From positions 1 through 64,000 of the forward strand of contig CAJOFY010000019.1 of the NCBI GenBank assembly GCA_905233945.1: a stretch of 64,000 nt of DNA, written 5' to 3'. The notes beneath the pieces are model-generated. The model saw only the letters and a program-made list of their open reading frames with translations. It had not been told where the DNA came from and made no database searches. Below are positions 1-8,735 of the stretch, one piece after another. Position 1 is the first letter of the stretch. Each line of letters begins with the position of its first letter. A program made the translations under genes and the position numbers. Origin of the DNA: an uncultured bacterium (GTDB lineage Bacteria; UBP6; UBA1177).

Positions 1-690
1 GTATATTCCGAAGGTGCTTCCGACGAATTTGTCGATCTCCGATTTTGTGTAGATTTCGGAAAAAGGCTCTTCTGTGATGCGGCTTTCTACAAAGCGCGAA
101 ACAAGGAACTCGCGAAGTCCGTGACGCTTGTGACAGTAAGCCAAAAGATACCATTTTCCAGAATAATTTATGAGCTTTATAGGTTCTATCGCTCTGGAAG
201 TTATATCGCCTTTTGAGTCAAGATACTTTATTTCAAGCCGCACTTTCAAGAGCAGTGATTCCAGAATATTTCTGAAATTGGTCAGCTCCATAGTGTCCAG
301 ATCGGAAGAATCGTAAGAAATTTTATCAAGCAGTTCCTCAAATTCCGCCGGAATGTAACTTGAGATTTTTGAAAGGATTTCTTTAGAAATAACAGGTACA
401 TAAGGGATTCCGTCCAGATTCATCGAATCGCTAAGCTGCTTCACGAAAATATAGTAGAAAACAGCGTCGTCAAATGAATCGAAAAGCATCTCGAAAGGCG
501 ATTCGTAAACATATCCGCCAAGCTCGCGGCTGTATTTTATCGGCGCGGAAAGATAGTCCCGCATATATCCGATGTCCCTAAGAACCGTATCGATGTGGAC
601 TTCAAAGCGTTCCGCAACTTCCTGACGCGTAACAAAACCGCGCGTCTTGATCCTGTGGTTTATGTAAGCAATTCTTTCTAAATTCGCCAT
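1..690 (-). CDS. WYL-domain HTH regulator, 3' end outside window
   Basis: Not in the ORF track because it runs off the left edge. Read on the minus strand from an ATG preceded by GGAGAG, it gives 230 codons beginning MANLERIAYINHRIK, an N-terminal winged helix (VTRQEVAERFEVHIDTV) followed by a WYL-type ligand-sensing region with the core KWYLLAYCHKR. It is a close paralogue of the complete gene at 30917..31882, which has almost the same start, the same YESPFEM/YETPFEM segment and the same DSSD region. WYL proteins of this design are DNA-binding regulators with nucleotide- or nucleic-acid-responsive domains. About 90 C-terminal residues should lie outside the window, judged from the paralogue's 321 residues. 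The target is unknown. Confidence 0.85.
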   Translation of the reverse strand, partial: MANLERIAYINHRIKTRGFVTRQEVAERFEVHIDTVLRDIGYMRDYLSAPIKYSRELGGYVYESPFEMLFDSFDDAVFYYIFVKQLSDSMNLDGIPYVPVISKEILSKISSYIPAEFEELLDKISYDSSDLDTMELTNFRNILESLLLKVRLEIKYLDSKGDITSRAIEPIKLINYSGKWYLLAYCHKRHGLREFLVSRFVESRITEEPFSEIYTKSEIDKFVGSTFGIY

Positions 691-933
691 TTTACTCTCC
701 AAAAAACAGTGCAGATCCGGCAGTTATTATTTCAACGGACAGTTTTTTTTCAAAGAAAATTTAAGGAAAGGGGAGGCGGTGGCCCTGAGCTGCTCGATTT
801 TTAGCCACTAAATTTGATTTTTGTGAAATAAAATCGTCTTATTTAATGTTGTTTACGCGGTTTTTTGGTCTGTTTCGCGTGAGGCTGATTTTTGTTATAG
901 TTTTTCTGAGTTTTTCAGTTTTTGAGGTTGATC
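691..933. other. Intergenic region between divergent WYL gene and bat operon
   Basis: No gene is supported here. It must hold the WYL promoter on the minus strand and the bat promoter on the plus strand. A TATAGT hexamer about 40 bases before batA is a possible -10 box, but no convincing -35 lies at the usual distance. The CAGGCA-type palindrome found near the second WYL gene is not clearly present. Confidence 0.4.
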
Positions 934-1920
934 ATGTTTCCGCTTGAGCCTCTTTTTCTCCTTTTGTGGATTCCGCTCGTTTTTCTTGCGGTTGGACTCA
1001 TCAAATCAAAGACCAGAAGAAATTCAGTGGCTTTCACCAATTTTCATTTTCTGCGCAGCAAAGCAAACGCAAAATATTTTCTGACGCAGTTTTTTGATTT
1101 TCTTGCACTTTTCATCCTTGTTTTCGCTTTGGCGAGACCTGTAACACTTGAAAAAACGGTGACTCCGCCTGTCGAAGGAAAGGATATAATGATTGCGCTC
1201 GATGTTTCGGGTTCTATGGAAGCTCTCGACTTCCAGCCGAAAAACAGGATTACGGCGGCAAAAAATATAATCGAAGAATTTGTCAAAGGGAGAAAAAGCG
1301 ATAGATTGGGGCTTGTTTTCTTTGCGAAAGAGAGCTTCCTGCAGGTTCCGCTCACGACAGATTATGATATTTTCAACGAACTTCTTGCGAGAGTTACGAC
1401 CGGCGTGATCGAAGACGGAACGGCTATCGGAAACGGTCTGGGACTTGCGCTCTCGCGTCTTGAAAGCAGCAAGGCGAAAAGCAAAGTGATAATTCTTCTC
1501 ACCGACGGCGACAACAATTCGGGCAACATCAGCCCTGAAACCGCGGCAAATCTCGCTGCCGAACAAGGGGTAAAAATCTATTCGATCCTTATCGGAACGA
1601 ACGGTCTGGTTCCTTTTCCTGCCGGCAAGGATATTTTCGGGCGTGACACTTTCCAGAAAGTGCAGATGAAGGTAAATCCTGAACTTTTAAGGAATATTTC
1701 GGATAAATCGGGCGGAAAGTTCTATCAGTCTATTTCAACCGAAGAGCTTCAAAAAGCGTTCAAAGACATTGACGAGCTTGAAAAAAGCCCGATCCCGGCA
1801 AGAAAACTTAAAATCTACAACGAATATGCCCCCGATTTCATAATCCTTGCAATGATTTTTATTCTTCTTGCCAGAATTTTCTCAATGATATTCAAAATTT
1901 ATCCGGAGGTGGAAAGATGA
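934..1920 (+). CDS. batA: BatA-like von Willebrand factor A membrane protein
   Basis: BatA is an inner-membrane VWA protein of the Bacteroides-aerotolerance (Bat) system, which is linked to envelope and oxidative stress tolerance although its biochemical role is unsettled. Visible: two N-terminal hydrophobic segments (about residues 1-20 and 50-68), a VWA domain with an intact MIDAS motif DVSGS near residue 90 and LLTDGDNNSG further on, and a C-terminal membrane segment. The ORF track starts at a TTG 12 bases upstream; I chose the ATG because GAGG lies six bases before it. First gene of batABCDE; its stop overlaps the batB start as ATGA. The moxR and DUF58 genes that usually precede batA are absent here. 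Confidence 0.9.
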   Translation: MFPLEPLFLLLWIPLVFLAVGLIKSKTRRNSVAFTNFHFLRSKANAKYFLTQFFDFLALFILVFALARPVTLEKTVTPPVEGKDIMIALDVSGSMEALDFQPKNRITAAKNIIEEFVKGRKSDRLGLVFFAKESFLQVPLTTDYDIFNELLARVTTGVIEDGTAIGNGLGLALSRLESSKAKSKVIILLTDGDNNSGNISPETAANLAAEQGVKIYSILIGTNGLVPFPAGKDIFGRDTFQKVQMKVNPELLRNISDKSGGKFYQSISTEELQKAFKDIDELEKSPIPARKLKIYNEYAPDFIILAMIFILLARIFSMIFKIYPEVER

Positions 1921-2900
1921 GGTTCTATGACTGGAAAATTCTTCTTTCCGCCGTTGTATGGATCCCGCTAATTGTTTTCTGGATCGTCTATTGCACAAAA
2001 AAACGCAATGATTTCAAGAAGTTTTTTGCAAAATCCCAGTTGAAGAAAGCTGTGGTTGCAGGAAGTAAGAACCTTGTCCTGAAACGGATACTTATGTTTA
2101 CGGCTCTTTCGCTTTTCACAGTTGCGGCGGCGCGGCCGATGACAGGAGGCGAAGAGATAAACACAAACTCAACAGGCATCGATATCGCAGTCGTTTTCGA
2201 TGTGAGCCTCAGCATGTTTGCCGAAGACGAGAACGGGCCGCGTTTCGAGAAAGGAAAAATGATGCTCATCGATGTTCTGAATTCCCTCGGAGGCGACCGC
2301 GTTGCGATAATTCCTTTTGCCGGAGCCGCTTTCCTGCAGCTGCCGCTCACAGATGACTATGAAACTCTGCAGACTGTTGTTTCGGTGCTTGAACCGGGAA
2401 TGATAGAGCGTCAGGGAACCGCTTTGGGAACGGCGATGGAACTTGCCGCCGACACTTTGAAATCTTCGCCCGAAACTTCGGATAAAATGATAATCATAAT
2501 TTCTGACGGTGAAGACCCGTCGCTCGATTTCGGCAAAATGAAGGAGCTGGTTGAAAAAGAGAATATCCATCTCGCGCTCCTTCCGCTCGGAACAGAGGAC
2601 GGTGCTCCGGTCAAAATCGGTGACAGTTATCTGAAAGACAAAAGAAATCAGGCGGTTATTTCAAAAATCGATAAAGGTTTCTTTGATAAGTGCATCTCGG
2701 TTTTGGGTGCAGTTGAAATCAAAAAAGGGGACACTCTGAGCTCTTACATCAAAAATTTCAAAAAGAGTTCTCGCGGCGAAAGCAGAATCGTGAACATCTA
2801 CAAGGAACGGTTCCAGATTCCGCTTCTTTTCGGAATAATCGTCTTTTTTGTCTACTATCTTCTCTCTTTTGCGGGACGTGGAGGCAAACATGAAAAATAG
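1917..2900 (+). CDS. batB: BatB-like von Willebrand factor A membrane protein
   Basis: Second VWA protein of the Bat system, expected to face the periplasm beside BatA. It has two N-terminal membrane segments (about 8-27 and 58-72), a MIDAS motif DVSLS near residue 95, the typical VWA segment IIIISDGED, and a C-terminal membrane segment (IPLLFGIIVFFVYYLL). The start overlaps the batA stop by four bases with GGAGG eight bases upstream, so translation is probably coupled. Its last codons contain the ribosome binding site and start of batC. BatA and BatB are ancient paralogues, and the intact MIDAS in both argues that both still bind a divalent metal. Confidence 0.9.
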   Translation: MRFYDWKILLSAVVWIPLIVFWIVYCTKKRNDFKKFFAKSQLKKAVVAGSKNLVLKRILMFTALSLFTVAAARPMTGGEEINTNSTGIDIAVVFDVSLSMFAEDENGPRFEKGKMMLIDVLNSLGGDRVAIIPFAGAAFLQLPLTDDYETLQTVVSVLEPGMIERQGTALGTAMELAADTLKSSPETSDKMIIIISDGEDPSLDFGKMKELVEKENIHLALLPLGTEDGAPVKIGDSYLKDKRNQAVISKIDKGFFDKCISVLGAVEIKKGDTLSSYIKNFKKSSRGESRIVNIYKERFQIPLLFGIIVFFVYYLLSFAGRGGKHEK

Positions 2901-3807
2901 GTTTTCATTTCTCTTGATTTTAGTGTTTATGCCCTTGTTTTTACAGGCATTTTCTCTTTTTGAAAAAGAGGCTCCCGAAAGCCGTGAAGGGAGAAAAAAG
3001 TATGCCGTAGGAGAAATGGCGGAAGCCGAAAAAGAATTTGATAAGGCATCAAAACGCCTGGAAAACAATGCCGAAGCATATTACGACCTGGGAAACGCGC
3101 TCCAGAGCCAGCAGAAATTCGAAGAGGCTTTAAGCGCATATCAGAAGTCGCTTGAAACAGGAAAAACGACCGAAAATCTCCGCTCGAAAATATTCCACAA
3201 CATGGGAAACTCATTAGCAGGGCTCGGAAAGTATCAGGATGCCGAAAAATTCTATATGAAGTCGCTTGAGGAGGAACCGAGCAAGGAATCTGCCGAAAAT
3301 CTTGAAATCGTGCGCAGGATCATCGAGCAGCAGCAAAAGCAGGAAGAACAGCAGAAACAGCAGCAGGAAAACCAGGACAAACAGGAAAATCAGGATCAGC
3401 AGGATCAAGAGAATAAAGATCAGGATAAGGATCAGCAGAACCAGGAGAATCAGGAACAGGATCAAGAACAGCAGGATCAGGAAAAAGAGGAGCAAAATCA
3501 GGAAAATAAAGATGGAGAGCAGCCTGACGACGAGCAGAAAGAGCAGCCTGAAAATCAGGATGAAGATAACGGCGAAGGAAACGACGACGAGCAGAATTCC
3601 GGCATGAACGACGAAGACAACGAAACTCAGGACGAAGAAAACCAGAGTTCAACCGCAGAAGCCGAAGAACATGATGACGAGCAGCAAAACGAAGATAAAC
3701 CTAAGGAAAGCTCTGTTCTGAAGCAGTTCAAGCAGCGGAAAAATTTGCAAATATCTCCTTTCATGCTAAAGAAGGAGCAAAAGTCGGATAGTGATCAGAC
3801 TTGGTGA
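2890..3807 (+). CDS. batC: BatC-like TPR protein with acidic/glutamine-rich tail
   Basis: BatC proteins are periplasmic or membrane-anchored TPR proteins of the Bat system. The ORF track begins upstream; the ATG used here overlaps the end of batB, follows GGAGG at normal spacing and starts a clear signal peptide (KNRFSFLLILVFMPLFLQAF). Two to three TPR units follow (AEAYYDLGNALQSQQKFEEA, then a second AGLGKYQDAEKFYMKSLEEE), then about 125 residues of almost pure Gln/Glu/Asp/Asn/Lys, then a short C-terminal basic segment. The low-complexity segment is typical of BatC but unusually long. The gene lies inside the batABCDE operon. Confidence 0.87.
   Translation: MKNRFSFLLILVFMPLFLQAFSLFEKEAPESREGRKKYAVGEMAEAEKEFDKASKRLENNAEAYYDLGNALQSQQKFEEALSAYQKSLETGKTTENLRSKIFHNMGNSLAGLGKYQDAEKFYMKSLEEEPSKESAENLEIVRRIIEQQQKQEEQQKQQQENQDKQENQDQQDQENKDQDKDQQNQENQEQDQEQQDQEKEEQNQENKDGEQPDDEQKEQPENQDEDNGEGNDDEQNSGMNDEDNETQDEENQSSTAEAEEHDDEQQNEDKPKESSVLKQFKQRKNLQISPFMLKKEQKSDSDQTW
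3320..3690 (+). repeat. Gln/Glu/Asp/Asn low-complexity coding repeat in batC
   Basis: The DNA is a degenerate run of CAG/GAA/GAT/AAT codons encoding QEQQK, QDQEN, DKDQQ-like units. It is imperfect, so it is less prone to slippage than a pure repeat. It is probably an extended, highly charged linker between the TPR domain and the C-terminal segment. Confidence 0.8.
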
Positions 3808-3821
3808 TTTTTGAGGGAAAA

Positions 3822-5585
3822 TTGAGTAATTCCATTATAAAAAAACTGGTTTTTACGGCATTGATTTTGTTGCCGTTTTTCTCTTTTTCGCAGACTATAA
3901 CTCTTTCTGCCGACAGCGAAATAGTTCAGACAGACGCTCTTTTCGGATTCGTTCTCACGGCAGAAGGCTCCTTTGATTCCATTGAAGAACCTGATTTCGC
4001 CAATTTTACGGTAGAAAACCGCTCGCAGTCGCAGTCAAATTCGATCAGCATAATCAACGGAAAATTCGAGAAAAAAAGCTCGATCACTTATTCTTATGTT
4101 TTGAGAGCCAACAAAGCGGGCGTTTTTGAAATCGGCCCGGCGTCACTCAAAGCGAAAGGCAAAACGATAAAATCGAACAAAGTTACTATTACCGTAACGG
4201 GGCAGGGCGGCGGCAGTGCGCAGACAAATTCAAACAATGCTCAGAATGCACCTCAGAACGAATCAAAACCCGATGCAATAAATGAAAATTATTACGAAAA
4301 ACGCGCAAGCTCGCTGATGGGTCCGCTGAGCGAATGGGAAAAGAAAACGCCGAATTATTTTATCCGGACAGTCATAAATCCGTCTAACGACCTTTATGCC
4401 GGCGAACCGCTGAGTGTCAGTTACTACCTCTTTGTAAAGCCGAATTCGATAAGCGATGTCAATTTCTATAAACTGCCGGTTTTTGAAAACTGCTGGAAGG
4501 ATGAGAAGTCTGAAACTCGGCTCAAATTCAACAGAATAAGCATTGACGGTATAGTTTATGAATATGCGCCTCTGAAAACTTACATTCTGATTCCCGACGG
4601 AACAACCGATACGATAGAAGGAACCCAGATGATAATGGATGTCATCACAGGTTCGTTTTTCTCGACAAGAAAAGCGACGATTTCCTCTGTCGGCGTGAAA
4701 ATTCCGCTCAAGCCGATGCCTGAAAAAGAAATGCATAAAAACGGAATCTTCGGTGATTTTACTGTTTCGACTGACAAGAAAAGTCTTACGCTTGATAAAG
4801 ACAATATGCTGGAAACACTTACTTTTTCAATCAAAGGCTGCGGAAACTTCCAGGATGCCGAAATAGCGCTTGAAAGCAATCCGAATCTCAAAATATTCTC
4901 ACCCGAAATAACCTCTTCGGTTTCGGTAACTCCGAAAGGCTACTGCGGAACAAAAACCTACAAATTTATGGTCAAAGGTCTGAAAAAAGGGGAAACTTCG
5001 ATAAAAGTGAAAGCATTCGAGTTTTTCAGCCGCGAAAACGGCTGGCAGAAACCGGACCTTGCAGAAATAAGAGTGAATGTCAAAGAAACAAGCGGTGTCG
5101 AAGATAACTCCGCAGAGGAAAAGAAAGCCGTTTCTTTCGAGCTTTTGAAAGAACTTCCGGCAAACGTGAAAGAATATGAAATAAGTCCTCTTACTGAAAA
5201 AAAATGGTTCCGAATTCTTCTTGTAATTCCGTTTTTTATGGTTTTTGTCTCGTTTTTCATCTGGATTTCGAAAAATCTTATGGCGAAACGTGCCGGTTCA
5301 AGGAGTGCCAGAATGGAAAAATGGAACGGAAAAATCAGAAATTCCAAAGACTGCACCGAACTTCTGAACAATTTTTATGATGCGCTCGACGAACTCTACA
5401 ACATAAAAATCAAAGGAGAGAGAATAAATATGATGAAGCATAAATATGAAGGAAAAATCGATAAAATAACTGATTTTATCAGGAAAATCGAGCAGCTTTC
5501 ATATTCCGGAATGTCAGAAATCGATATTTCGTCCTTGAAAGACGAAGCGATCAAACTTCTGGATCCGAGAGGAATGAAAAAATGA
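3822..5585 (+). CDS. batD: BatD-like oxygen-tolerance membrane protein
   Basis: BatD is the large periplasmic, Ig-like-domain component of the Bat operon (oxygen tolerance family). The frame has no suitable ATG; TTG at 3822 follows GAGGG by four bases and opens a signal peptide (SIIKKLVFTALILLPFFSFS). The ORF-track TTG at 3801 lacks a site and would spoil the signal peptide. After it come repeated beta-rich segments (about 25-430), one membrane helix (WFRILLVIPFFMVFVSFFIW) and a cytoplasmic alpha-helical tail of about 100 residues. The stop overlaps the batE start as ATGA. Length and layout are normal for the family. Confidence 0.85.
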   Translation: MSNSIIKKLVFTALILLPFFSFSQTITLSADSEIVQTDALFGFVLTAEGSFDSIEEPDFANFTVENRSQSQSNSISIINGKFEKKSSITYSYVLRANKAGVFEIGPASLKAKGKTIKSNKVTITVTGQGGGSAQTNSNNAQNAPQNESKPDAINENYYEKRASSLMGPLSEWEKKTPNYFIRTVINPSNDLYAGEPLSVSYYLFVKPNSISDVNFYKLPVFENCWKDEKSETRLKFNRISIDGIVYEYAPLKTYILIPDGTTDTIEGTQMIMDVITGSFFSTRKATISSVGVKIPLKPMPEKEMHKNGIFGDFTVSTDKKSLTLDKDNMLETLTFSIKGCGNFQDAEIALESNPNLKIFSPEITSSVSVTPKGYCGTKTYKFMVKGLKKGETSIKVKAFEFFSRENGWQKPDLAEIRVNVKETSGVEDNSAEEKKAVSFELLKELPANVKEYEISPLTEKKWFRILLVIPFFMVFVSFFIWISKNLMAKRAGSRSARMEKWNGKIRNSKDCTELLNNFYDALDELYNIKIKGERINMMKHKYEGKIDKITDFIRKIEQLSYSGMSEIDISSLKDEAIKLLDPRGMKK

Positions 5586-6289
5586 TGAAAAGAATATTTT
5601 TGACTATTATCCTTCTTTTTTCTGCCGCTCTTTTTGCCGATGACGGATTTTCGCTTTATATCAAAAAGGATTATTCCGGCGCATACAACGCTTTTTATTC
5701 AAAATTTGCCACTAACAACAACGATCCGCTTTATTCCTACAATCTCGGAGTAACGTCTGAAGCCTTGGGCAGAAAAGGGGAGGCGCTCTATTTTTATTTG
5801 CAGGCTCTCCAGAATGCCCCTGATTTTCCAGAGGCGAAAAACAACCTCGGCATCGTGGCGAAAGATCTGGAAATTTCGATCCCGAAAGCTCTGACGACTC
5901 CTGTTTTCGCAGTCGACGCCCTTCTTGTCATTTTCTTTATCTCGCTTTATGCATTTGCCGCGATACTTTCGATTCTCTGCTTTAAAAGCGACTGGCGGCT
6001 AAAGATAATGCTTCTTCCTGTTTTTCTTGTCATGTGTGTCAGCGCAACTCTATATTATCTAAATTACAACGAAAATCTTAAAGAAAACTGGGCTGTTGCT
6101 GTAAAAGGCGAAATTCTCAGAAGCGGCCCCGACTCGTCACTCAAGGAAATAGGGAAGATCAAAGAGGGCGAAATAATAAACGTCGTTTCGTCAAGCGGCT
6201 CATGGTACAAAGTAAAAGGTTTTCAGGACAATGTCGAAGGCTGGGTCGAACTCGGCTCTATCCGCGCAGTCAAGAGAGGAACTTTATGA
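5582..6289 (+). CDS. batE: BatE-like TPR and SH3-domain membrane protein
   Basis: BatE proteins combine TPR repeats, two membrane helices and a bacterial SH3 domain. Here there is a signal peptide (MKRIFLTIILLFSAALFADD), TPR repeats at about 25-105 (DPLYSYNLGVTSEALGRKGE), membrane helices near 112-137 and 145-163, and a C-terminal SH3b domain (GEILRSGPDSSLKEIGKIKE ... GSWYKV ... GWVELGSI). SH3b domains usually bind peptide or peptidoglycan, which suggests a periplasmic anchoring role for the Bat complex. It overlaps batD by four bases, and its stop overlaps the bamD start. Two adjacent ATG codons leave the start uncertain by one residue. Confidence 0.85.
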   Translation: MMKRIFLTIILLFSAALFADDGFSLYIKKDYSGAYNAFYSKFATNNNDPLYSYNLGVTSEALGRKGEALYFYLQALQNAPDFPEAKNNLGIVAKDLEISIPKALTTPVFAVDALLVIFFISLYAFAAILSILCFKSDWRLKIMLLPVFLVMCVSATLYYLNYNENLKENWAVAVKGEILRSGPDSSLKEIGKIKEGEIINVVSSSGSWYKVKGFQDNVEGWVELGSIRAVKRGTL

Positions 6290-7050
6290 TGAAAAAAATA
6301 TTTTTTACACTTCTTCTTACCGCACTTTCCGCGGTTCTTTTTTCGTGCAGCAAAACTCCGGTTATCCGCAGCACCGAATCCGACGCCGACAAAATTTATC
6401 AGGAAGGTTTGTTCTATCTTGAAAAAGGCGACCTGACCAATGCAGAAAACCGTTTCATGAAAGTCATTTCAGATTTCAGTTACAGTAAATACGAGCCTTT
6501 TGCAACTGTTGCGCTCGGCAAAACCTACTATAAAAAAGAAGAGTATATGTCGGCGATAACAGTTTTCGAGACTTTTCTGAAGCGTCACCCTAACCACGAA
6601 TCGGCTCCGGAGGCGCTTCTTTACAAGGCTCACAGCTATCTGGCGCAGAAACCGTCCGACTTTTTTATTCTGCCGAATCCTGCAGAACGCGACATTTCGG
6701 TAGTGGAAACGGCGGTTGTGCTTTACAGGGATTATCTTGAAAAGTATCCGGAGGACAAAAACCGGGAAGAAGGAGAGAAAAAACTTGAGGAAGCTGAATT
6801 GATTCTGATTGAAAAAGATCTCAGAGTCGCTGAATTTTATGCGAAAAAGAAAAAATGCGCCGGTGTTTTCCTTCGTTTGCAGCATATTGAAAGCAATTTT
6901 AAGGTCACGACTGACAAGAATCGGCAGAGAATAGATGAACTCAACAAAAAATGTCCTCCGAAATCGAAAGAGGAATATTTCAAAATAGAAAAAGAAGAAG
7001 AAAAGAAAGAAACCGAAGATGAAGAAACCGGCGATGAAAATGATAAATAA
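6286..7050 (+). CDS. bamD: BamD-like outer-membrane assembly lipoprotein
   Basis: BamD is the essential TPR lipoprotein of the beta-barrel assembly (BAM) machine at the inner face of the outer membrane. The ORF-track start is too far upstream; the ATG at 6286 overlaps the batE stop, follows GAGAGGA by five bases and opens a lipoprotein signal ending AVLFSC. TPR units follow in BamD order: YQEGLFYLEKGDLTNAENRF, the SKYEPFATVALG segment, the YMSAITVFETFLKRHPNHES unit and later YRDYLEKYPEDKNREEGEKK, then RVAEFYAKKKK, a BamD hallmark. The C-terminal 35 residues are Lys/Glu-rich. Its place at the end of a bat operon is unusual. A generic TPR lipoprotein is the alternative. Confidence 0.8.
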   Translation: MMKKIFFTLLLTALSAVLFSCSKTPVIRSTESDADKIYQEGLFYLEKGDLTNAENRFMKVISDFSYSKYEPFATVALGKTYYKKEEYMSAITVFETFLKRHPNHESAPEALLYKAHSYLAQKPSDFFILPNPAERDISVVETAVVLYRDYLEKYPEDKNREEGEKKLEEAELILIEKDLRVAEFYAKKKKCAGVFLRLQHIESNFKVTTDKNRQRIDELNKKCPPKSKEEYFKIEKEEEKKETEDEETGDENDK

Positions 7051-7849
7051 AATCAACATCTTATTTTTTGCGGCACTCTCTTTGGCATTTCTTTTTTCAA
7101 GTTGTTCCATGCCGGAAGACGAAAAAAAGGATGCTCTTAAAATCCTTGAAATAAGGGAAGAACTTCTGAACAGTGGCAAAATAAACAAGCTCGCGGTTTT
7201 GCTGACCGATAATTTTCCGAAACGGAAAGAGTATCTTGATCAGCTCGCATACCGGAATTTTTATTTTACAGAGTACGCATATACAATAAATTCAGTCGAT
7301 TTTCTTTCTTACAGTTTTGTGACGAAAAAGGCTGCCATTATAGTCAATTTCGATCTTTTGTTCAAAGTTCCGGAAGATCCGGCAGAGACTGTTTTTCTGG
7401 GAAGAATGGAAAAAGTAACTCTCGAAAAAGAGAAAATCGGCTGGAAGATAGCTGCAGTTGAAGAAATCGGCGACAGCGGCAGAAAAATAGAACCGCAGCT
7501 TGTCCACGATATTTTTTATCCTCTGAATGCGAGGAAAACGGCTATTTCAAACGGAGATGCGGCACTGTTTGAGAGTGTTGTTCATCCCGATTTTGCCGCG
7601 AGAGAAGAGCTTTTATCTGATTTCAGTAAAAATCTTACAGCTTTTTCCGAGATAAACTATGAATTGAAAGGACGCAGGCTGATTTCCGTGTCGGAAGACA
7701 GAAAAAATGCCGAAGTTCTTCAATATTACAACCTTTTTTTCAAAACAAGAGAAGGTAATATCTCTGAAAAAATCGAAAATCAGAAAGAAATCATATCATT
7801 GAAAAAAGTTGATGACGAAAACTGGAAGATAATCGGCGGACTAAGATAA
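7034..7849 (+). CDS. Lipoprotein with two NTF2-like repeats, function unknown
   Basis: Unrecognised family. An N-terminal lipoprotein signal ends LAFLFSSC. The rest looks like two copies of one alpha+beta unit, each with helices followed by strands ending in a Trp-Lys-Ile segment: LEIREELLNSGKI ... GWKIAAVEE (about 40-150) and ARKTAISNGDAALFESVVHP ... NWKIIGGL (about 160-271). This helix-strand pattern resembles NTF2-like folds. It overlaps the bamD end by 17 bases, so it is the last gene of the bat-bamD operon. Possible starts are at 7019, 7034 and 7040; none has a strong ribosome binding site, consistent with coupling. Confidence 0.72.
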   Translation: MKMINKINILFFAALSLAFLFSSCSMPEDEKKDALKILEIREELLNSGKINKLAVLLTDNFPKRKEYLDQLAYRNFYFTEYAYTINSVDFLSYSFVTKKAAIIVNFDLLFKVPEDPAETVFLGRMEKVTLEKEKIGWKIAAVEEIGDSGRKIEPQLVHDIFYPLNARKTAISNGDAALFESVVHPDFAAREELLSDFSKNLTAFSEINYELKGRRLISVSEDRKNAEVLQYYNLFFKTREGNISEKIENQKEIISLKKVDDENWKIIGGLR

Positions 7850-7851
7850 GT

Positions 7852-8385
7852 TTAGTTGAAAACCAGTCCGAAAATTATTTCAGCAAAATCGTCGGGAAGT
7901 TTTTCGCCTTTGCTTTTGCAGTTGATGATGTCGGCAGCCATGAGTGCAAGGTAACGGTACATCGCGTGCTGCGAAGTAAGTTTGAAACCTTTTCTGCTCT
8001 TTACATAAGCATCGAACATCTGTGCGAATTTTTCCCTGAATTCCTTGAGAAGAATCGGTCTGTCCTTGGGATCTTCAATAAGATAGAACGGTGGAACGTC
8101 GGTTTTCATAAAGTATTCCGCAATCTGGCCTGTCGTTGTGAGAATTTTCATTTCAGCAGGAATTGACGGGGGGAATTTAAGGGAGATGATAGCGTTTACT
8201 TCGGTTGTTACCAGAGCCTGTGCAGCGGAAATAAGCTCGTCTTTACCTTTGAAATAATGGTAAAGCGTCGGAGCCGTGATGCCGAGTTCTTTGGCGATGA
8301 GATTCATCGTGATGTCTTCTTCCGAGGATCTGAAAAGGAGATCTCTTGCTTTTTCGATGATTTTGTTTTTAATGCTTTCTTTCAT
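7852..8385 (-). CDS. TetR-family transcriptional regulator
   Basis: TetR-type repressor of 177 residues. The first 55 residues are the classical N-terminal domain: IKNKIIEKARDLLF, then the helix-turn-helix ITMNLIAKELGITAPTLYHY with FKGKDELISAA after it. The remaining all-helical part would bind an inducer and dimerise. The ORF track extends 45 residues upstream, but the ATG at 8385 follows AAGGAGG by seven bases, so I start there. It is convergent with the bat operon (stops three bases apart) and divergent from the glycosyltransferase gene, which could be a target. No clear palindromic operator was found. Confidence 0.9.
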   Translation of the reverse strand: MKESIKNKIIEKARDLLFRSSEEDITMNLIAKELGITAPTLYHYFKGKDELISAAQALVTTEVNAIISLKFPPSIPAEMKILTTTGQIAEYFMKTDVPPFYLIEDPKDRPILLKEFREKFAQMFDAYVKSRKGFKLTSQHAMYRYLALMAADIINCKSKGEKLPDDFAEIIFGLVFN

Positions 8386-8735
8386 TTTTTCCTCCTTGGT
8401 TAAAAAAAATAAAGCCCGTTTAACGTCGTTTTTATAAAAAACTTCTTTTTGTAAAGAACAATAAATTAAATCAACCACAAACATCGGGAATCTAATATAA
8501 AAAATATAAAAAGTAAACAAAAATTCGCTATAGTAATTTTTTTCTTAATTTGACAAATGCAGGATTATGCAGATAGAAAGTGGTTAAAGATGGATTTTTT
8601 AGCGTTTTTTCAAATTATGATTTGTAATATTTGTATAAATTAGGGTTCGATTGCAGGTTGAAATAAAGCGATAAAAGTTGACTCTTGTACAATAGAAAAT
8701 ATATTTGGCTGCAATGTTTTTCCGGAGGTAGGAAC
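8386..8735. other. AT-rich divergent intergenic region (tetR / glycosyltransferase)
   Basis: About 350 bases without a gene. The only convincing signal is the glycosyltransferase promoter listed separately. A second TTGACA at 8550 lacks a good -10 box. The ORF-track extension of tetR into this region has no ribosome binding site and its translation is low-complexity hydrophobic, so I do not count it. Confidence 0.5.
8678..8705 (+). promoter_or_regulatory. Sigma-70-type promoter for the GT2 gene
   Basis: TTGACT, 16 bases, TATATT, placing the transcription start about 24 bases before the ATG. The 16-base spacing recurs in most other promoters recognised in this window. Confidence 0.65.

Noticed and set aside
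3214-3652. ORFs of 93-113 residues in other frames of batC
   Set aside because: They are shadows of the Gln/Glu-rich low-complexity region and consist of Leu/Ile/Phe or Arg/Ser runs.
8631-8660. GGGTTCGATTGC as a tRNA T-loop
   Set aside because: No acceptor, D or anticodon stems can be formed around it. No tRNA or rRNA gene was found in the window.
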